This document shows, in pieces, positions 8,471 to 16,883 of a stretch of 64,000 nucleotides of DNA. A program made the position numbers and the translations under genes. This DNA is from Brevundimonas sp. SGAir0440 (GTDB lineage Bacteria > Pseudomonadota > Alphaproteobacteria > Caulobacterales > Caulobacteraceae): assembly GCF_005484585.1 (NCBI RefSeq), contig NZ_CP039435.1, positions 310,001 to 374,000 on the forward strand, in the 5' to 3' direction. Below the pieces are notes generated by a model. The model made no database searches, was not told where the DNA came from, and saw only the letters and a program-made list of their open reading frames with translations. How positions within the stretch are numbered: position 1 is the first letter of the stretch; each line of letters opens with the position of its first letter.

Positions 8471-9543
8471 GCGTCGCTCCGAAGCAATTCAGAAAAGGCG
8501 GTCATCAGGTGATAGAGGCTGGACGCAGGCGCTGCCGCATCGTGAGAGCGGCCTTGGGCGTCGTAGCTGTCCACCCATAGACCCGGCACAGCGGTCGCCA
8601 GATGCGTGTCGAACACGGCGGCGACCAAGTCTGAAACGCCCGCGTCGCCAAAACTCAACCCCGTGCGGATGGCCTCGGTTTGGGCCCACAGACGCCGCCC
8701 GCCATTCAGCGTCTCTCCCGCCGGGCCGATCTCGCGGATGGCGAATCCGTCGCGATAACCCTGCGCTCCCGCCCGACGATGCAGCGCCGTGGCCAGCTCT
8801 GAATCTTCCCCGGCTTGTTTCAGCAGCCAGGCCCATTCTTCGAGGTGGCCCGGCTCGATCACGTGACCCGTCGCTGTATCGGCGGACCAGTCCTCAGTGA
8901 AATATTCGCGGATCGCGCCGTCGATCAGGAAGCAGTGTTTGCACAGATCCAGCGACACCCGCGCCGCCGCCTCGAACGCCGGATCGGGCGCGATCGCCTG
9001 CCAGGCCAGCATGGCCTCCAGCATATGCATGTGGGGATTTTGCCGACGCGGGAGGCGCGGCGGCAGGGCCTCCTCCCATCCTCCCTGCGAAGACGCCATC
9101 AACCGGTCGATCGCGGCCAGCGTCTCAAGCGCCAGAGGCCGCGCTCGCGCATCATTCAGGACGCGGTGCGCCGCCGCGAGCGCGAACAGGACGAAGGCCA
9201 GGTCGTAGAGATCGGGCGTCTCATCGACCACCACGCCGTCGTCATCGGTCGCCGAGACCCAGAGGCCGTCGTCACGCCGGCGGTCGGCTATCAGTTGATC
9301 CAGCCCGGCCTTGGCCACCGCACGGCCCTGCGCCCATCCCAAGGCGGCCGCTTCGCAGAAGACATAGACCTGGCGCGCCTGAACCCGTGTGCGACGACGA
9401 AGACCGTTCACCGGCCGGCCGTCGAAATCCAGCTGCTCGAAGAAGCGCCCCTGCGCATCCACGCCCTGCTCGGCCCACAGCGGCAGGGCATGGTCGAACA
9501 GCCAGTTCGAGACCCTGGTCCGGGCGGCGGAGAGCGTCGTCAT
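8467..9543 (-). CDS. AGE-family sugar epimerase/isomerase
   Basis: A 358-residue protein of the N-acylglucosamine 2-epimerase / mannose isomerase (alpha6-alpha6 barrel) family. Conserved stretches are NPHMHMLEAMLAW, GHVIEPGHLEEWAWLL and the C-terminal GGRRLWAQTEA, which carry the His and Glu residues of the family active site. The family includes aldose-ketose isomerases acting on mannose, so mannose/fructose or a related sugar is plausible. It is translated before the coupled HAD phosphatase gene and diverges from the gnnB/gnnA-like genes, suggesting a sugar-phosphate or envelope role. Confidence 0.85.
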   Translation of the reverse strand: MTTLSAARTRVSNWLFDHALPLWAEQGVDAQGRFFEQLDFDGRPVNGLRRRTRVQARQVYVFCEAAALGWAQGRAVAKAGLDQLIADRRRDDGLWVSATDDDGVVVDETPDLYDLAFVLFALAAAHRVLNDARARPLALETLAAIDRLMASSQGGWEEALPPRLPRRQNPHMHMLEAMLAWQAIAPDPAFEAAARVSLDLCKHCFLIDGAIREYFTEDWSADTATGHVIEPGHLEEWAWLLKQAGEDSELATALHRRAGAQGYRDGFAIREIGPAGETLNGGRRLWAQTEAIRTGLSFGDAGVSDLVAAVFDTHLATAVPGLWVDSYDAQGRSHDAAAPASSLYHLMTAFSELLRSDA

Positions 9544-9718
9544 GGCGCTGGCTTAGGACGCAAGCCGACGGGCGCCAAGACCTGTGTGCGGTAGCAAAGG
9601 GCAACGCGATGTGACGCCGCGCGATTTGGCCCGCGCGCCCGATCTTGCTAGGACGACCCGACATTCGCGGCCCGCCTGTCCGGCCGCCGCCCCCGATCCC
9701 CCGTGGAGAGCGTCCCTC

Positions 9719-10882
9719 ATGATCCCCTTCATCGACCTTCAGGCCCAGCGCCAGCGCCTCGGCGGCAAGATCGAGGCCGCCGTTCAGGAGGCCGTCGTCG
9801 GCGGCGCCTGGGTGATGGGGCCGCAGGTTCGCCAGTTCGAGGCAGACCTCGCCGCCTTCGGTCAGGCCAAACACGCCTTGGGCTGCGGCAACGGCACCGA
9901 CGCCCTGATCCTGCCGTTGATCGCCTGGGGCGTCCGCACCGGCGACGCCGTCTTCTGCCCCAGCTTCACCTTCACGGCCACCGCCGAGGTCGTGCCGTGG
10001 CTGGGCGCCTCGCCCGTGTTCGTGGACGTCGACGCTCACACCTACAATATGGACCCGGCCAAGCTCGAGGCGGCCATCGAAGCGGTCAAGGCCGAAGGTC
10101 GCCTGACGCCCAAGGTGGTCATCGCCGTCGATCTGTTCGGTCAGCCCGCCGACTATCCCGCCATCCGCGCCATCTGCGACCGCCATGGGCTAAAGCTGAT
10201 CTCGGATTCGGCGCAGGGCTTCGGCTGCACCCTGAGCGGCGACCATCCGCTGAAGTGGGCCGACGTCACCACGACCAGCTTCTTCCCGGCCAAGCCCCTG
10301 GGCTGCTATGGTGATGGCGGTGCGGTGCTGACCAACGACGACGATCTGGCGCAGGAAATGGATTCCCTGCGCGTGCACGGCAAGGTCGTCGCCAAGGACC
10401 TGGAGGCCGGCGCCGCCGCCTTCGCCCACGACCCCAAATATCTGGCCATGCGCATCGGCATGAACAGCCGGCTGGATACCATCCAGGCCGCCATCCTGAT
10501 CGAGAAGCTGAAGGTCTTCGGTCAGGAGATAGAATGGCGCAACCGGATCGCCGCCCGCTACAACGAGTTGCTCGCGTCCCATGTCTCGGCCGTGCCCCAC
10601 GTCATCGACGGCGGCGTCTCCATCTGGGCGCAGTACACGATCGAGCATGAGGATCGCGACGGTCTGGCCGCGCACCTGAAGGATCACGGCGTGCCCACCG
10701 CCGTCTATTATCCGGTGCCCATGCACATGCAGCCGGCCTATCAGCGCTTCCCGCAGGGCGCGGGCGGCCTGCCCGTCACCGAACGGTTGAAGGACCAAGT
10801 CCTCAGCCTGCCGATGCACGCCGATCTGGACGAGGCGACCCAGGACAAGGTCGTCGCCGCCGTCGCCAGCTACAAGGGCTAA
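9719..10882 (+). CDS. gnnB: DegT/DnrJ/EryC1 sugar aminotransferase, GnnB/WbpE-like
   Basis: PLP-dependent sugar aminotransferase, 387 aa. The N-terminus MIPFIDLQAQR, PSFTFTATAEV and the Schiff-base Lys in TSFFPAKPLG place it among transaminases that act on 3-keto-UDP-GlcNAc derivatives. It is followed after 4 bp by a Gfo/Idh dehydrogenase, the pairing of GnnB and GnnA, which make UDP-GlcNAc3N for lipid A with amide-linked 3-acyl chains. Brevundimonas and Caulobacter lipid A is known to contain 2,3-diamino-glucose. WbpE is the main alternative, but no wbpA or wbpD is nearby. The ATG at 9719 has GGAGAG upstream. The symbol is an inference. Confidence 0.65.
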   Translation: MIPFIDLQAQRQRLGGKIEAAVQEAVVGGAWVMGPQVRQFEADLAAFGQAKHALGCGNGTDALILPLIAWGVRTGDAVFCPSFTFTATAEVVPWLGASPVFVDVDAHTYNMDPAKLEAAIEAVKAEGRLTPKVVIAVDLFGQPADYPAIRAICDRHGLKLISDSAQGFGCTLSGDHPLKWADVTTTSFFPAKPLGCYGDGGAVLTNDDDLAQEMDSLRVHGKVVAKDLEAGAAAFAHDPKYLAMRIGMNSRLDTIQAAILIEKLKVFGQEIEWRNRIAARYNELLASHVSAVPHVIDGGVSIWAQYTIEHEDRDGLAAHLKDHGVPTAVYYPVPMHMQPAYQRFPQGAGGLPVTERLKDQVLSLPMHADLDEATQDKVVAAVASYKG

Positions 10883-10886
10883 GCCG

Positions 10887-11819
10887 ATGCCGAACACTCC
10901 CGCCCTCAAGATCGGCGTCGCTGGCGTCGGCGTCATGGGCCGCAACCATGCGCGCGTCGCGGCCGAGATGCGCGAGTTCGACCTGACCACCGTCTTCGAT
11001 CCCGATGCGGTGACGGCCGAGGGCGTCGCCGCCGCCTATGGCGCATCGCCCGTCACGACGGCCCAGGCCTTCGTCGACGCCGGTCTGGACGCCGCCATCG
11101 TCGCCACGCCCAACCGCTTCCACGCCGAAATCGGCGTCGCCCTGCTGGAAAAGGGCGTCCACGTCCTGGTCGAAAAGCCGATCGCCGCCAGCGTCGCCGA
11201 CGCCCAGCGCATGATCGATGCGGCCAAGGCCAATGAACGGGTCCTGATGGTCGGTCAGGTCGAGCGCTTCAATCCGGCGGTCGAGACCGTCAAGCGCGCC
11301 GTCGCCGACGACGACATCATCTCGATCCAGATCACCCGCGTCGGCCCTTTCCCGCCCCGCATGGGCGAGGTCGGCGTGGTCATCGACCTGGCGGTGCACG
11401 ACATCGACATCATCCGCCACCTGACGGGCTCGGAGATCGTCGAGGTCCAGCCGCAACTGGCCCGCACGCGCGCTGATCGCGAGGACACGGCCTTGCTTCA
11501 GTTCCGCTTGGACAGCGGGGTAATCGCCCACATCACCACCAACTGGGTCACCCCCTACAAGACCCGCACGCTGCAGGTCGCGACCAAGACCAAGTTCATC
11601 GTCGCCGATCTGATCACGCGCCAAGTCACCGAATATTTCGGCCAGCAGCCGGACGGCTCCTACTCGACCCGGATGCTGAACAGCTGGCCGGCCGAACCGC
11701 TGAAAAAAGAACTGGAGGCCTTCGCTCGCGCCATCACGACCGGGGAAACGCCGGCGGTCACCGGCGAAGACGGTCTGCGCAATCTCGAGGTCGCGCTGCG
11801 CTGCCTCGGCGAGCACTGA
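10887..11819 (+). CDS. gnnA: Gfo/Idh/MocA oxidoreductase, UDP-GlcNAc 3-dehydrogenase-like
   Basis: NAD(P)-dependent sugar dehydrogenase, 310 aa. The Rossmann motif is GVAGVGVMGRNHARV near the N-terminus; the family EKPIA motif lies near residue 97 and the conserved DLAVHDIDI block follows. Length is close to GnnA, which oxidises C3 of UDP-GlcNAc before transamination. Four bp separate it from the aminotransferase stop, so both are in one operon. If the pair is GnnBA, its product feeds LpxA in lipid A synthesis. The specific substrate is inferred from the pairing. Confidence 0.65.
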   Translation: MPNTPALKIGVAGVGVMGRNHARVAAEMREFDLTTVFDPDAVTAEGVAAAYGASPVTTAQAFVDAGLDAAIVATPNRFHAEIGVALLEKGVHVLVEKPIAASVADAQRMIDAAKANERVLMVGQVERFNPAVETVKRAVADDDIISIQITRVGPFPPRMGEVGVVIDLAVHDIDIIRHLTGSEIVEVQPQLARTRADREDTALLQFRLDSGVIAHITTNWVTPYKTRTLQVATKTKFIVADLITRQVTEYFGQQPDGSYSTRMLNSWPAEPLKKELEAFARAITTGETPAVTGEDGLRNLEVALRCLGEH

Positions 11820-11866
11820 TCGGATCAGGCCCCGTTCTCGCCGCAAAACCTAAGGAAGAGAGACGT

Positions 11867-12370
11867 ATGCGCCGTATCACCGCCTCCGCTCTCGCCCTGA
11901 TCGCCGTCGGTTCGGCGGCGGCGCCCGCCCATGCGGACACCCGCTACCTGGCCTACAATGCGTCGGACCGGATCACCCAGGCGCTGACCAAGGGCGTCAC
12001 CTTGCAGGTGCGGCGCGGTCTGTTCGGCGCGGTGCAGGTCGAGCGTCTGTTCTCCACCACTGCACGCGGCACGGCCGGTTTCACGCGCGGCGGACCGGAC
12101 GCCGCGCGACGCGTCCTGCCGCAAGGCGCTGAGGAAAACGACATCTACGCCATCGATCAGAACGGCGACGGCCGCGGCCTGTCGCGCGCCCTGTGTCCCG
12201 GCGCCGACGAGGTCTGGCTGATCATGGGCCGCGTGCGTGCGCCCCGCCCCCTGACCATGCAGGCCGTGGGCCGGTGGTCGGACGGGGCCTATCGGCACTG
12301 CGTGACGCTCAGCTACGACTGGCGCGGCGAATGGGCGACGGCGCCGCAGGCGCAAACGCCGCGAGACTGA
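11867..12370 (+). CDS. exported protein of unknown function
   Basis: A 167-residue protein with a Sec signal peptide (MRRITASALALIAVGSAAAPAHA, cleavage after residue 23 likely). The mature domain has two Cys residues (LSRALCPG and YRHCVTLSYD) that could form a disulfide, and a periplasmic place is likely. I recognise no family. AAGGAAGAGAG upstream gives a good ribosome binding site for the ATG at 11867. It lies 47 bp after gnnA and may be the last gene of that transcript, ended by the terminator at 12532. Confidence 0.8.
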   Translation: MRRITASALALIAVGSAAAPAHADTRYLAYNASDRITQALTKGVTLQVRRGLFGAVQVERLFSTTARGTAGFTRGGPDAARRVLPQGAEENDIYAIDQNGDGRGLSRALCPGADEVWLIMGRVRAPRPLTMQAVGRWSDGAYRHCVTLSYDWRGEWATAPQAQTPRD

Positions 12371-12531
12371 TTCGCGCCGCGACTGTTTCACAATGAACAC
12401 GCGCAAGCGTCATTTGTGACAATTTGACTTTTGTTTTCGCCAGTGACACTTTGAGCACACGAGCGGCGGCGGCCGTTCTACCGCCCTGGAATATCCCCCT
12501 CCCCGGCGGCGAGAGAGACGAACCTCCCATA

Positions 12532-12560
12532 GCCCGGCCCGTCGCGGCCGGGCTTTTTTT
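12532..12560 (+). terminator. strong intrinsic terminator
   Basis: A perfect 8-bp stem (GCCCGGCC / GGCCGGGC) with a 6-base loop followed by seven T. It is 162 bp after the stop of the exported-protein gene and 26 bp before xth. It probably ends the gnnB-gnnA transcript or a short RNA made from the gap. Confidence 0.9.
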
Positions 12561-12586
12561 ACGCCGCGCGCCTGCTAGACGGGGGC

Positions 12587-13384
12587 ATGACCCTTCGCTT
12601 CGCCACCTGGAACATCAACTCTGTCCGCCTGCGCATCGACCAGGTCGCCCGTTTCGTCGCCGAACGCGCGCCCGATGTCCTGATGCTGCAGGAGATCAAA
12701 TGCACCACCGACCAGTTTCCGCGCGGCGCCTTCGAGGAGATGGGCCTGCCCCACCTTCGCGTGGCGGGCCAGAAGGGCTGGCACGGCGTCGCCATCGCCA
12801 GCCGTCTGCCGCTTGAGGACAGCGACACCTTCCAGGTCTGCAAACTGGGTCACGCGCGCTGCGTCTCGGCCCGCGTGTCCGGCATCGACGTGCAGAACTT
12901 CTACATCCCGGCCGGCGGCGACGTTCCCGACCGGACGCTGAACCCCAAGTTCGATCACAAGATGGACTTCTATGAACAGCTGACCGCCATCGTGGCCAAG
13001 CAGGACAAGTCTCGTCCCTTGGTCATGGCCGGCGATTTCAATATCGCCCCCGGCGAAGGCGATGTCTGGAACCACCGCTACATGTCCAAGATCGTCAGCC
13101 ACACGCCGATCGAGGTGGAGACCCTGAACCGGCTTCAGGAGACGGGCGGCTTCGCCGACGTGCTGCGCGACCGTTTCCCCGAGCCCCAGAAACTGGCGAG
13201 CTGGTGGAGCTATCGCGCCGCCGACTTCCGCAAATCGAATCGCGGTCTGCGCCTGGACCACATCTGGACGTCGCCCGGCCTGACCCCCGCCGTGGTGAAG
13301 GACACCGCCCGCATCCACGACGACGTCCGCGAGTGGGAACGTCCTAGCGACCACGCGCCGGTCACGGTTGATCTGGACGTCTGA
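12587..13384 (+). CDS. xth: exodeoxyribonuclease III
   Basis: AP endonuclease/3' exonuclease for base excision repair, 265 aa. Catalytic motifs are present in order: TWNINS at the N-terminus, the metal-binding Glu in MLQEIKC, the GDFNIAP motif and the C-terminal SDHAPVTVDL with its catalytic Asp-His pair. Length is normal for the family. It follows the terminator at 12532-12560, so it should have its own promoter. It is convergent with the MocR gene, stops only 3 bp apart. Confidence 0.95.
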   Translation: MTLRFATWNINSVRLRIDQVARFVAERAPDVLMLQEIKCTTDQFPRGAFEEMGLPHLRVAGQKGWHGVAIASRLPLEDSDTFQVCKLGHARCVSARVSGIDVQNFYIPAGGDVPDRTLNPKFDHKMDFYEQLTAIVAKQDKSRPLVMAGDFNIAPGEGDVWNHRYMSKIVSHTPIEVETLNRLQETGGFADVLRDRFPEPQKLASWWSYRAADFRKSNRGLRLDHIWTSPGLTPAVVKDTARIHDDVREWERPSDHAPVTVDLDV

Positions 13385-13387
13385 TCC

Positions 13388-14839
13388 TCAATAGACGGCG
13401 ACCGGCTTGACGGACGCCGGCGCCTTTTGCCCCCCCCTGCCGACCTTTCTGGCGGCGCGCCCCAGCCGGACCACCGCCTCGTCCAGCTGATCTTCCGGCA
13501 AGGTATAGGGCAGGCGCAGCCGGTGTTCGAAGGCGCCGTCGACGCCGAATCGCGGACCGGCGGCGAGGCGCAGGCCTTCGGCCTCGGCCGCAATCGTGAG
13601 GGCGGAACTGATCGGCCCGGGCAGACGCGCCCACAGGGACAATCCCCCAGCCGGGCGCGGACAGACCCAGTCAGGCAGTTTTTCAGCAAGCCGCGCCCGC
13701 AGATGATCCCGGCGCGCTCGTAGAAGGGGCCGGCGCGCCGCCAGGGCCTTGCCGCCATCGTTCAACAGTTCGACCGCCGCCAGCTGCTCCAGAATCGGAA
13801 CGCCCAGATCAAAGCTGGCGCGACTTTGGGCCAGACGCTGGATCACCGCCCGGTCAGCGCGGATCCAGCCGATGCGCAAACCGCCCCAGACGCTTTTGGA
13901 CATCGAACCCAGTCTGACGATCCGCGGCGCATCGACGGCGGAGGCGCTGAGGGCCGGCGGTCCGCTCAAGGTCAGTTCGACCAGGGTCTCGTCCAGCACG
14001 AGCAGGGTCTCCGATCCCTTCAGCCCCGCCAGCAAGCGTGTCCGGTCCGCCGCTCGCATCATCCGCCCGGTCGGATTGTTGTGGTCCAGCACCAGATAGG
14101 CCATCGCCGCATTGCTGCTTCGGCAGGCCGCAATCAGACCCTCGACATCCCAACCCTCCTCGCCCTCGCCGTCCGGCAAGGCGACGGGCACGGCGCGACC
14201 GCCCGCCGCCAGGATGGCGTCGATCGCCTGCGGATAGGTGGGATGGTCGAACACCACCGGGGTGCCGGGGCGCGTCGTCAGGCGCAGAAGATGCACGAGG
14301 CCGTTGTGCGCGCCGTGCGTGATCAGTATCTGCCCCGACGAGGTCGCCAGGCCGCGCCGCCGGTATCCCGCAGCCACCGCTTCGCGCAGTTCCTCCAGCC
14401 CCGTCGTCTCATAACCATGTCCTGGCAGGTTCGCCGGCAATCGCTCCAGCGCCCGGACATAGGCCGCGTGCACATTGGGATCGGCCGGCAGGACGGCGGC
14501 GGTCAGGTCGATCAGGCCGGTCTTGTCCGTTGGCGTCGCCTCATGACGCGGCGCCGGTCCGTTCGGCAGGCTGGTGCGTGCGGCGGCGCCCTGCCCGCCG
14601 GTCAGAAACCCGTCATCCCGCAAACGGCCGTAGGCGGCCGAGACGGTCGTGCGGCTCAAGCCCAGCGCCTGGGCCAGTTCCCGTTCGCCAGGCAACCGCG
14701 CCGCCAGGGGCAATCGGCCATCCAGAATCAGCAGTCGTACTGCACCCGCGAGCTGCCGATAGGCTGCGCCAGCACCCGGCGATCGCCAAGCGCCAAGATG
14801 ACGCGTCAGGGAAACGAGACCGATCGACCGCAACGACAT
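13388..14839 (-). CDS. MocR-family transcriptional regulator (YczR-like)
   Basis: A GntR-type winged helix (about residues 20-90; LPGERELAQALGLSRTTVS) fused to a fold-I aminotransferase-like domain of about 350 residues, the MocR layout. The PLP-domain motifs include LDHNNPTGRMM and the Lys-bearing GSMSKSVWGGLRIGW. It is divergent from a YczE/YitT-type membrane protein, an arrangement known for YczR-YczE in Firmicutes and Actinobacteria; regulation of that neighbour is the likely job. The ATG at 14839 gives the normal MocR start; an in-frame ATG at 14890 would cover the whole gap. Confidence 0.88.
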   Translation of the reverse strand: MSLRSIGLVSLTRHLGAWRSPGAGAAYRQLAGAVRLLILDGRLPLAARLPGERELAQALGLSRTTVSAAYGRLRDDGFLTGGQGAAARTSLPNGPAPRHEATPTDKTGLIDLTAAVLPADPNVHAAYVRALERLPANLPGHGYETTGLEELREAVAAGYRRRGLATSSGQILITHGAHNGLVHLLRLTTRPGTPVVFDHPTYPQAIDAILAAGGRAVPVALPDGEGEEGWDVEGLIAACRSSNAAMAYLVLDHNNPTGRMMRAADRTRLLAGLKGSETLLVLDETLVELTLSGPPALSASAVDAPRIVRLGSMSKSVWGGLRIGWIRADRAVIQRLAQSRASFDLGVPILEQLAAVELLNDGGKALAARRPLLRARRDHLRARLAEKLPDWVCPRPAGGLSLWARLPGPISSALTIAAEAEGLRLAAGPRFGVDGAFEHRLRLPYTLPEDQLDEAVVRLGRAARKVGRGGQKAPASVKPVAVY

Positions 14840-14855
14840 GGGGCCAGAATGGCAT

Positions 14856-14882
14856 AACTGGCTCTTTTTTCGATAGCCAGTT
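14856..14882. promoter_or_regulatory. candidate MocR operator AACTGGCT-N11-AGCCAGTT
   Basis: A perfect 8+8 inverted repeat with an 11-base spacer, the only symmetric element in the 62-bp gap between the MocR regulator and yczE-like starts. It sits 17 bp from the former and 19 bp from the latter, so one bound protein could control both genes. Confidence 0.6.
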
Positions 14883-14901
14883 TGGCGCATCTTTTCGATT
14901 T

Positions 14902-15489
14902 ATGACTCGTCGCCTGACCCAGCTTTTCGCCGGCTTGTTTGTTTATGGCCTGTCCATCGCCCTGATCGTTCGCGCCGATTTGGGACTCGATCCCTGGGAC
15001 GTGCTGAACCAAGGGGTGTTCGAGCGGTTCGCGAAACCCGCCGGGATTAGCTTCGGTTTGGTGGTCAATCTGATCGGTATGGCCGTGCTGCTGCTATGGA
15101 TTCCCCTGCGCCAGAAGCCGGGGATCGGCACTGTCGCCAATGTGCTGGTCATCGGCACGGTCGCCAACTTCGGCCTGGACTGGATTCCGTCCGACCTGGA
15201 CCTACCGCTGCGGGCCGGCCTGCTGATCGCCGGCATTGTCCTGAACGGCGTGGCCAGCGGGGCCTATATCGGCGCAGGCCTCGGCCCTGGTCCCCGCGAC
15301 GGCCTGATGACCGGTATCGTCGCGCGCACCGGCTGGCCGGTGAAATGGGTGCGGACGGCCATCGAACTCAGCGTTATCGCCGTCGGCTGGCTGTTGGGCG
15401 GCTCGGTCGGCTTGGGCACGGTGCTCTACGCCCTGACCATCGGCCCGCTGGTGCACGTCTTCCTGCCGCTTTTCACGATCCGCCGATAA
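14902..15489 (+). CDS. YczE/YyaS/YitT family membrane protein
   Basis: A 195-residue integral inner-membrane protein with about five hydrophobic helices. Family landmarks are visible: LIVRADLGLDPWDVLNQGV near residue 20-40, and GAYIGAGLGPGPRDGLMTGI in the middle. The ATG at 14902 is the first start after the divergent promoter region. The transported or sensed substrate of YczE proteins is unknown. Pairing with a PLP-binding MocR regulator hints at a link to vitamin B6 or an amino compound, which is inference. Confidence 0.88.
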   Translation: MTRRLTQLFAGLFVYGLSIALIVRADLGLDPWDVLNQGVFERFAKPAGISFGLVVNLIGMAVLLLWIPLRQKPGIGTVANVLVIGTVANFGLDWIPSDLDLPLRAGLLIAGIVLNGVASGAYIGAGLGPGPRDGLMTGIVARTGWPVKWVRTAIELSVIAVGWLLGGSVGLGTVLYALTIGPLVHVFLPLFTIRR

Positions 15490-15537
15490 CTTCCGTCAGC
15501 CTTGGGCCGTCCGCCGGTTTGATCGAGATGAAGCGGC

Positions 15538-16842
15538 CTAATGCGAAAGTCGTCGCATCAAGGCCTTCACGGCCTTAGCGTGACCATGGTCCAGATCGCC
15601 CTCGGGATAGAGATCGATGCGGACCTGCGGCGTCAGCCCGCGTCCTTCAAGCGGATGGCCTTGCGGATCGGCGTAAAGCTCCATCGGCATGGCGAAGCGC
15701 CAACCATTGGCGAGAACGACGGGGCTCTGATCCGAAAACGCGCCTCTCGTCCGGGTCCCGGCGTGCGTGACATTGGGCAGAACCGTCATCATCTGGCTGA
15801 AAGTCTCGCCGGCGCTGACGGTGATGTCGCTGGTCAGAAGCCAGACGGGGCCGTGATAGCCCGGTCGATCCGAGGGTCGCACCTCCACGACCTGCGGAGC
15901 GACGCCCGATCCCCAGCCCCTCTTGGTGTAGGCGACGCGCGGCTGGTCGGCGAAACGCGACGCGATCAACCGGCTGACAGAGTCATAGCCGCCGCGATTG
16001 TTGGACACATCCACAATGACCGCTCGCGCCCCGTCGAAAGCGATCATCGCTTCGTCCAGCGCGGCTTCCAGCGGCTCTGTGGAAGCGGCGTCCTCGGCGT
16101 CGAACCCTCCCATGGTCACGATCGCCAGATAGCCTACGCCGTCGCGCACCCCCCAAAAGACCCGGTTATTGGCGACGGCGTGACCTTCACCGTCAAGAAT
16201 GGTCTGAAGGACGCCTTCGCGCCATGCGCCCAGCCACGCCCTTTCGGGTCTTGGCTCGGAGCGGGCGTTGACCGCCTCCAGGGTTCGTCCGCTCGACGCC
16301 TGAAGGTCCTGCGTGCGGCCTTCGATTTCTGCGCTCAATTCGATATGTGCGTCATCCAGTCCTGATAGAAGTTCGGCGGCGGCGGCGAACGCCTGACTGG
16401 GGGATGGCGTCTGCGAAAGACGCCCAAGCACCTCTTTGCGACGGGCTTGGAAATCGATTTTTCGGGCCTCGAAACCGGGGTAGTAGGCCTGCAGCAAATC
16501 CGAGATGGCCAGGACGGCGGCACGGTCGCTCGAATCTGGATGTTGGCAAGCCGAGGGCAGAGCAGACAGCCTGTCGAACACATAGATGCTCGCCTGATCG
16601 TCGTGCGCTTCGGTCAAGCCTATGCCCTCAGCCACGGGGACGACGGCGGCGAAGCTGTCTTTCAGATCTTCCCCATCGGGGTCCGGCCAACAGGCCCCGG
16701 CGACCTCGTGATAGACCCGGATGTCTTGCCCGGCGCGGACGATCACCAGACCATAGCCGCGCGATCGGAACACGCCGTCCGGCGCCACGGACGGCATCGG
16801 TGATTGCTGGAGCAGGGCGGCGAGGGCGAAGGCGGCGATCAT
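15538..16842 (-). CDS. S41-family serine peptidase, exported
   Basis: A 434-residue protein of the tail-specific (C-terminal-processing) peptidase family. The S41 core includes VIVDVSNNRGGYDSVSR and the catalytic Ser343 in ITVSAGETFS, followed by a GTRTRGAFSD loop. A short hydrophobic N-terminus (MIAAFALAALLQQ) suggests a signal peptide, so it acts in the periplasm. No PDZ domain is evident. It stands alone between opposing transcripts. Targets cannot be inferred. Confidence 0.87.
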   Translation of the reverse strand: MIAAFALAALLQQSPMPSVAPDGVFRSRGYGLVIVRAGQDIRVYHEVAGACWPDPDGEDLKDSFAAVVPVAEGIGLTEAHDDQASIYVFDRLSALPSACQHPDSSDRAAVLAISDLLQAYYPGFEARKIDFQARRKEVLGRLSQTPSPSQAFAAAAELLSGLDDAHIELSAEIEGRTQDLQASSGRTLEAVNARSEPRPERAWLGAWREGVLQTILDGEGHAVANNRVFWGVRDGVGYLAIVTMGGFDAEDAASTEPLEAALDEAMIAFDGARAVIVDVSNNRGGYDSVSRLIASRFADQPRVAYTKRGWGSGVAPQVVEVRPSDRPGYHGPVWLLTSDITVSAGETFSQMMTVLPNVTHAGTRTRGAFSDQSPVVLANGWRFAMPMELYADPQGHPLEGRGLTPQVRIDLYPEGDLDHGHAKAVKALMRRLSH

Positions 16843-16883
16843 GCCGTTTCATCGCCTGCGCGAACGCTGTCGTCCAGACGGTT

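Noticed and set aside
11867..12370. Exported gene after gnnA as part of the sugar pathway
   Set aside because: No sugar-enzyme motif and a clear signal peptide; only its position links it to gnnBA.
12393..12419. Tiny frame MNTRKRHL in the gap before xth, a possible leader peptide
   Set aside because: Only eight codons, no ribosome binding site and no run of a regulatory amino acid.
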